Assembly: GCA_002393705.1 (NCBI GenBank)
Contig: DGTH01000073.1
Span: 1 to 10,217, forward strand
Direction: 5' to 3'
Length of the DNA: 10,217 nt
Source: Prevotella sp. UBA4341
GTDB lineage: Bacteria > Bacteroidota > Bacteroidia > Bacteroidales > Bacteroidaceae
Each line of letters opens with the position of its first letter. The stretch's first letter is position 1. A program made the position numbers and the translations under genes. The notes beneath the pieces are model-generated. The model searched no databases. It had not been told where the DNA came from and saw only the letters and a program-made list of their open reading frames with translations. Below, in pieces: positions 7,089 through 10,217 of this stretch.

Positions 7089-9314
7089 CTACTTCCTGAC
7101 GAAGACAGGGATATAGGCCAGCGTGACGGGCGTGGTGACGGTCTGTCCGCCCTCGTAGTGCTTGCCGGTGTGGTAGTCGTCCCAGCCGGCGGCATTCTTC
7201 GGCAGATAGGTTTTCCACTCGGTGACGCCGGGCTCAGTGACCGGACTGATGAGCAGCTTGGGGCCGAACATATACTCGTACTGCTGCTGCAGCGCTACGG
7301 GGTCGTCGGCAAAGTCGAAGACGAGGGGACGCATCAGCGTGTAGCCCTCGCTGGTGACACGGTCGGCACACTCCTTGATGTAGGGCAGCAGACGGTAGCG
7401 CTCCTTCAGACACTCGGCAATGACGGCCTGCGCCTCGGGGCCATAGTTCCAGGGCTCGGTATTGCTCATGTAGCCGTGAACGCGCATCAGCGGCAGATAG
7501 ACGCTGGTCTCAATCCAACGCAGCATGCGCTCAATATACTCCTGATTGCTGTACTGGTCTCCAGGACGGAAGAATCCGCCGGCATCGTAGGTCCACCAGG
7601 GCAGGCCTGCTGCCTGCATGCCCAGACCTGCCACAATCTGACGGCGGAAGGTCTCCCAGTCGTTGCCCACGTCGCCGCTCCACATGGCTGAGCCGTAGCG
7701 CTGAATGCCGGGGAAGCCGCAGCGGGTAAGGATGAAGGGCTGTGAGTGGTGAGCGGTGAGACCCTCATAGACCGTCTTGTTGACCAGCAGCGGATAGACA
7801 TTGCGCACCAGTTCGCCCGGCCACTTGCCGTTGTTGACGCGACGGCCCTCCAGGTCGTCGTTCTCGGGCTCGGTGGCGTCCTGCCACCAGGCATCGATGC
7901 CTAAGGGAACCAGACGCTCGCTGAAGTTCTGCCAGTAGGCAGCAGCGGCATCGGGGTTGAAGAAGTCTATCCAGTCGGTATTAGGGATATAGTAGCCTGC
8001 CTGCTGCATCTGACGGCCCACGTCGGAATTCTTGTCAATCTTCGACCACACGCTGACCATCAGACGGACGTTCATACGGTGCAGACTGTCGGTCAGGGCC
8101 TTCGGGTCGGGATAGTACTCCTCGTCGAAGCGCATGGAGTTCCAGCCGTACTTGCCCCAGTACTGCCAGTCCTGTACGATGACGCTCAGGGGCAGCTTTT
8201 CGTCGCGGAAGCGGTTGGCGGTCTGGAGTATCTCGTCGGAGGAGTGGAAACGCTCGCGGCAGTGGATGTAGCCCAGCGCCCACTCGGGCATCTGCGGACA
8301 CTCGCCGGTCAGCTCGCGGTAGGTGGCAATGACCTCGTCAGCCGAGCCCACGAACACCGTGTAGTCCACCGCATCAGCCACAGGCGAACGGAACACCGTC
8401 TCATTCTGCACCTTCTGGTAGTAGAGCACGGGCTTGTCGTTGCGCGTCAGCTCAGCCTCCAGCGTATGGCGACCGGCCTCCAGGCGGACAATCCGCGACG
8501 CCGTAGGCGGCAGCCACAGGTTCTGCATCTCGATGACCGTCTGTCCGTCGATGACAAGGTTATGGCGGCGTGCCATCTTCTGACCTACGTCGAGCAGCAG
8601 CGCATAGTCGCCAGCCTCCGCTACGTCAATCGTAGCCTCGAAGATGTGACGTTCGCGCACTTCACGCTTGCCGCCCTCTGCCGAGGTGACGTTGACCTCC
8701 TCACGCACCCCCGCCCCACTACGCTGTGTCAGTGCGACACACTGGCCGCAGGGGTTGAAGTCCGTCAGTCCGTAGTTGTTCCAAAGGATGCCGTAGCCCT
8801 TGCTCGACAGCAGCATCGGAACGGCTATCTGTGTGTTCACCTGCGTCAGTCGGCGCGGCAGGCCACGCACGTTGCTGTAGCCGTCCTGAAACTGTCCCAG
8901 GCCGTAGAGGCACTCGTCCGTCGGCGACTGGAAAGCCAGCGTGGCCTCGTAGGTGGGAAGGTTGCCCAACGTCTTTGCACAAAGCTCATGACGGGTGGCT
9001 GTAAAGACCACGCGTCCTGTCTTATCCTTGACATACAATATATTATGTGCAGCATCGGTCTGCACCGAGATGTCGGGGACTGCCACCTCGTCGTGCTTCA
9101 CGTAGAGCCAGTCGGGCAGCTGCACCTGGGGGGTATGGCCTTCGGGCAGGTACTGAATACGGACGGCATTGCGGGCTACATACTTCACCACCAAACGGCC
9201 GTCGCCAAAAGCGATGACTGAAGCGGCAATAGTCTTCGTCACAGGTGCCAACAGGAGCACTGCCAACAGGCAGAGCAGGCGGAAAGGAGTAAGAATAGTT
9301 CTCATGTTCATCAT
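7089..9314 (-). CDS. Secreted GH31 glycoside hydrolase (alpha-xylosidase-like), PA14-like insert, truncated C-terminus
   Basis: The 741-residue product has a signal peptide (about residues 1-30, ending TKTIAA). A GH31 N-terminal beta-sandwich follows, interrupted at about 222-296 by a PA14-like insert (HIFEATIDVAEAGDYALLLD...LEAGRHTLEAELTR). The (beta/alpha)8 barrel runs from about 341, with the likely nucleophile Asp479 in WWQDATEPE and acid/base Asp548 in WSGDVGNDW. GH31 enzymes are retaining alpha-glycosidases. A PA14 insert at this place is known in a Bacteroides alpha-xylosidase acting on xyloglucan oligosaccharides, which makes that activity my best guess; alpha-glucosidase remains possible. 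The protein stops at AYIPVFVRK, where relatives continue as VRAGSIIPM and add roughly 90 or more residues, so the C-terminal beta-domain is missing (see the tail at 6950-7087). Starts at 9314, 9311 and 9305 are all possible; 9305 gives the most compact signal peptide. Confidence 0.9.
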   Translation of the reverse strand: MMNMRTILTPFRLLCLLAVLLLAPVTKTIAASVIAFGDGRLVVKYVARNAVRIQYLPEGHTPQVQLPDWLYVKHDEVAVPDISVQTDAAHNILYVKDKTGRVVFTATRHELCAKTLGNLPTYEATLAFQSPTDECLYGLGQFQDGYSNVRGLPRRLTQVNTQIAVPMLLSSKGYGILWNNYGLTDFNPCGQCVALTQRSGAGVREEVNVTSAEGGKREVRERHIFEATIDVAEAGDYALLLDVGQKMARRHNLVIDGQTVIEMQNLWLPPTASRIVRLEAGRHTLEAELTRNDKPVLYYQKVQNETVFRSPVADAVDYTVFVGSADEVIATYRELTGECPQMPEWALGYIHCRERFHSSDEILQTANRFRDEKLPLSVIVQDWQYWGKYGWNSMRFDEEYYPDPKALTDSLHRMNVRLMVSVWSKIDKNSDVGRQMQQAGYYIPNTDWIDFFNPDAAAAYWQNFSERLVPLGIDAWWQDATEPENDDLEGRRVNNGKWPGELVRNVYPLLVNKTVYEGLTAHHSQPFILTRCGFPGIQRYGSAMWSGDVGNDWETFRRQIVAGLGMQAAGLPWWTYDAGGFFRPGDQYSNQEYIERMLRWIETSVYLPLMRVHGYMSNTEPWNYGPEAQAVIAECLKERYRLLPYIKECADRVTSEGYTLMRPLVFDFADDPVALQQQYEYMFGPKLLISPVTEPGVTEWKTYLPKNAAGWDDYHTGKHYEGGQTVTTPVTLAYIPVFVRK

Positions 9315-9336
9315 TGATTTCAGTTAGTTTCGGCCA

Positions 9337-9367
9337 CAAAGGTAAACAATTATTTTCATTCCGGAAA
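9337..9367 (-). promoter_or_regulatory. Bacteroidetes-type promoter for the GH31 / oxidoreductase unit
   Basis: On the minus strand, the -7 box TACCTTTG lies at 9344-9337, preceded after 19 bases by TTTC (9367-9364), a one-mismatch -33 box. Transcription would start near 9330, giving a leader of about 16-25 bases depending on which of the three ATGs is used. It probably also drives the oxidoreductase gene downstream. Confidence 0.6.
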
Positions 9368-9405
9368 CATGAATGCGTTTTTATTGATGGAAAAGTCTCG
9401 ATTTA

Positions 9406-9437
9406 TTTGGAAATCTCAGGATAATGTTGTAACTTTG
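9406..9437 (+). promoter_or_regulatory. Bacteroidetes-type promoter for the HU-like gene
   Basis: A -33 box TTTG (9406-9409), a 20-base spacer and a -7 box TAACTTTG (9430-9437) match the consensus fully. The start would lie near 9443, with the ATG at 9458 after a purine-rich leader containing AAAAAAGGAAG. The divergent GH31 promoter lies 38 bases away, so the two do not overlap. Confidence 0.7.
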
Positions 9438-9457
9438 CAGAAACAAAAAAGGAAGTT

Positions 9458-10096
9458 ATGCCGAGAAAGACAGATGGAATGAAGTTCGAGCTGCTGCCGC
9501 GTCCCACGAAGGGCGAGGACGGCAAGCCGCTGCTCTATGCACGACCTGCAAAGAGGTTCAAATACACACAGCGAGCTGTCGATGAGTACTGCAACAAGTA
9601 CCGCTGCACGCAGGTGGGCGAAATATCGCATCTCTTCGGGTGCTTCCTTGATGCCTGTGCCACCCTGATGCGCGACGGCTCGCGCGTGGAGACGGAAATC
9701 GGCTCGTTCGCCCCGAAGCTGAAGCTCGACGGTGACTATACCGACCCCAAGAAAGTGAAGAACAAGAGCGTCAGTCTGGCCGGCATCGAGTTCATTCCCT
9801 CCAAGCGTTTCGTGGAGACGCTCCAGGACAAAATCCACTTCGGCTACGTCCAGAAGCAGGAGGTCTATGAGCGTCACCCCGTGACCGACCCCGAGGAACT
9901 GGAGAAGATTCTCGAGAAGTGTCTCAGAATAGGCTATACCACCGTCGAACGCTTCCAATGGGCAGCGGACTTGAAGTATGATACGGCAAAACGTTATCTG
10001 AACAGTAAGTGTAAGGGCGAAAATCCCTTATTACGCAAGTTTCTGGAAGGACGAACGAATCATTATATACTCGCAAAAAAAGCTAAAACGAAATAG
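9458..10096 (+). CDS. HU/IHF-like DNA-binding protein with C-terminal HTH-like extension
   Basis: The product is 212 residues, basic and without a signal peptide. Residues about 25-125 resemble the HU/IHF-like domain of Bacteroidetes HU-family proteins: an N-terminal YARP segment, a helical region (EISHLFGCFLDACATLMRDG), the beta-turn VETEIGSFAPKLKLDG, and the strand VSLAGIEFIPSKRF. Residues about 145-205 form a second part not found in classic 90-residue HU. TTVERFQWAADLKYDTAKRYLN reads like a helix-turn-helix, followed by NPLLRKFLEGRTNHYIL, which could be a wing. Classic HU bends DNA and compacts the nucleoid; whether this longer form acts likewise or as a regulator is unknown. The gene has its own promoter and is followed by a strong terminator, so it is likely monocistronic. 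Confidence 0.8.
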   Translation: MPRKTDGMKFELLPRPTKGEDGKPLLYARPAKRFKYTQRAVDEYCNKYRCTQVGEISHLFGCFLDACATLMRDGSRVETEIGSFAPKLKLDGDYTDPKKVKNKSVSLAGIEFIPSKRFVETLQDKIHFGYVQKQEVYERHPVTDPEELEKILEKCLRIGYTTVERFQWAADLKYDTAKRYLNSKCKGENPLLRKFLEGRTNHYILAKKAKTK

Positions 10097-10129
10097 GAAA
10101 GGGAAAAGCCCGCCCGTGCTCCATATCAC

Positions 10130-10168
10130 GCACGCCCGTGCTCAATAACGTGCACGGGCGTGCTTTTT
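10130..10168 (+). terminator. Rho-independent-type terminator of the HU-like gene
   Basis: A perfect 12-bp stem pairs GCACGCCCGTGC (10130-10141) with GCACGGGCGTGC (10152-10163). It has a 10-base loop and is followed by TTTTT (10164-10168), 33 bases past the stop codon. Seen from the minus strand there is no T-run after the stem, so it works mainly for plus-strand transcripts. Confidence 0.85.
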
Positions 10169-10178
10169 ATTGAGCACG
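10137..10178. repeat. Inverted repeat overlapping the terminator (alternative hairpin)
   Basis: CGTGCTCAATAA (10137-10148) and TTATTGAGCACG (10167-10178) are perfect 12-base reverse complements. The left arm shares five bases with the left stem of the terminator and its loop encloses the terminator's right stem, so the two hairpins exclude each other. A further copy of CGCCCGTGC at 10111-10119 could also pair with GCACGGGCG at 10152-10160. Confidence 0.65.
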
Positions 10179-10217
10179 CCCGCGGAGTTCCAGTTTCCCC
10201 GGCAGAAACTCCCTGCT
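10167..10217 (-). CDS. Possible C-terminal end of a minus-strand gene (16 codons)
   Basis: Reading inward from the window's right edge on the minus strand, one frame is open for 16 codons to a TAA at 10169-10167 and gives SREFLPGKLELRGRAQ. The peptide is plausible as a protein end, and a convergent gene ending at the terminator would fit the layout. The stretch is too short to identify, and other frames are also open here. Confidence 0.25.
   Translation of the reverse strand, partial: SREFLPGKLELRGRAQ

Noticed and set aside
8079..9221. Long plus-strand open frame (380 codons) opposite the GH31 gene
   Set aside because: It is a mirror of GH31 coding DNA: GC-rich third positions keep the opposite frame open. 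It has no promoter and no recognisable motifs, whereas the minus-strand frame has all GH31 catalytic motifs.
4470..9314. A complete polysaccharide utilization locus
   Set aside because: An esterase, a GH31 enzyme and an oxidoreductase are present, but there is no SusC/SusD pair, no hybrid two-component or anti-sigma regulator, and the genes are convergent rather than in one operon.
1..10217. Defence system, prophage or insertion sequence
   Set aside because: No nuclease-helicase pair, integrase, transposase, tRNA-linked attachment site or toxin-antitoxin pair was found. All sizeable frames are accounted for by the genes listed.

Overview
The window looks like a chromosomal segment of a Bacteroidales bacterium, most likely of the Prevotella group. 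Four intergenic promoters fit the Bacteroidetes consensus (TTTG, 19-20 bases, TAnnTTTG), with one -33 box degenerate (TTTC). Most starts lack a classical Shine-Dalgarno site. The GC content is moderately high with GC-rich third codon positions. The gene set (Bacteroidetes-type TrmB tail, TopB with DAGQEGE motif, HU-like protein with a C-terminal extension, secreted GH31 enzyme and fused esterase) fits a gut or rumen glycan degrader. The genus call is from memory of protein families and was not checked by search.

Layout. Bases 1-158 hold the 3' end of a tRNA (guanine-N7) methyltransferase gene (trmB, + strand). It converges, 10 bases apart, on a minus-strand gene (169-2376) for a large lipoprotein of unknown function with TPR-like helices. 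That gene carries a 139-bp palindromic repeat in frame. A compact divergent promoter pair (2408-2475) separates it from topB (2497-4368, + strand), a type IA topoisomerase III. A 9-bp repeat encodes a Pro-Glu linker inside topB, and a 10-bp tandem array starts on its stop codon. Next, on the same strand, is a secreted two-domain esterase (4470-5930): an alpha/beta hydrolase fused to an SGNH hydrolase.

The esterase converges on a minus-strand pair transcribed from about 9330 downwards: a secreted GH31 glycosidase with a PA14-like insert (7089-9314), then a Gfo/Idh/MocA oxidoreductase (5949-6923). Between them is a 45-codon stretch with clear coding character but no start (6950-7087). It directly follows the GH31 stop in another frame, and the GH31 protein ends exactly where its C-terminal beta-domain should begin, so this locus looks truncated or frameshifted. 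From a second divergent promoter region (9315-9457) runs an HU-like DNA-binding protein with a C-terminal HTH-like part (9458-10096). It is followed by a strong hairpin terminator that overlaps a competing hairpin.

How the genes work together. The esterase, GH31 enzyme and oxidoreductase plausibly act on decorated plant polysaccharides: deacetylation, alpha-glycoside removal (alpha-xylosidase is my best guess) and sugar redox chemistry. No SusC/SusD pair or regulator is present, so this is not a complete polysaccharide utilization locus. The other genes are housekeeping or of unknown role. I found no CRISPR array, tRNA, rRNA, transposase, phage gene or defence system, and no gene-free stretch longer than 300 bases.
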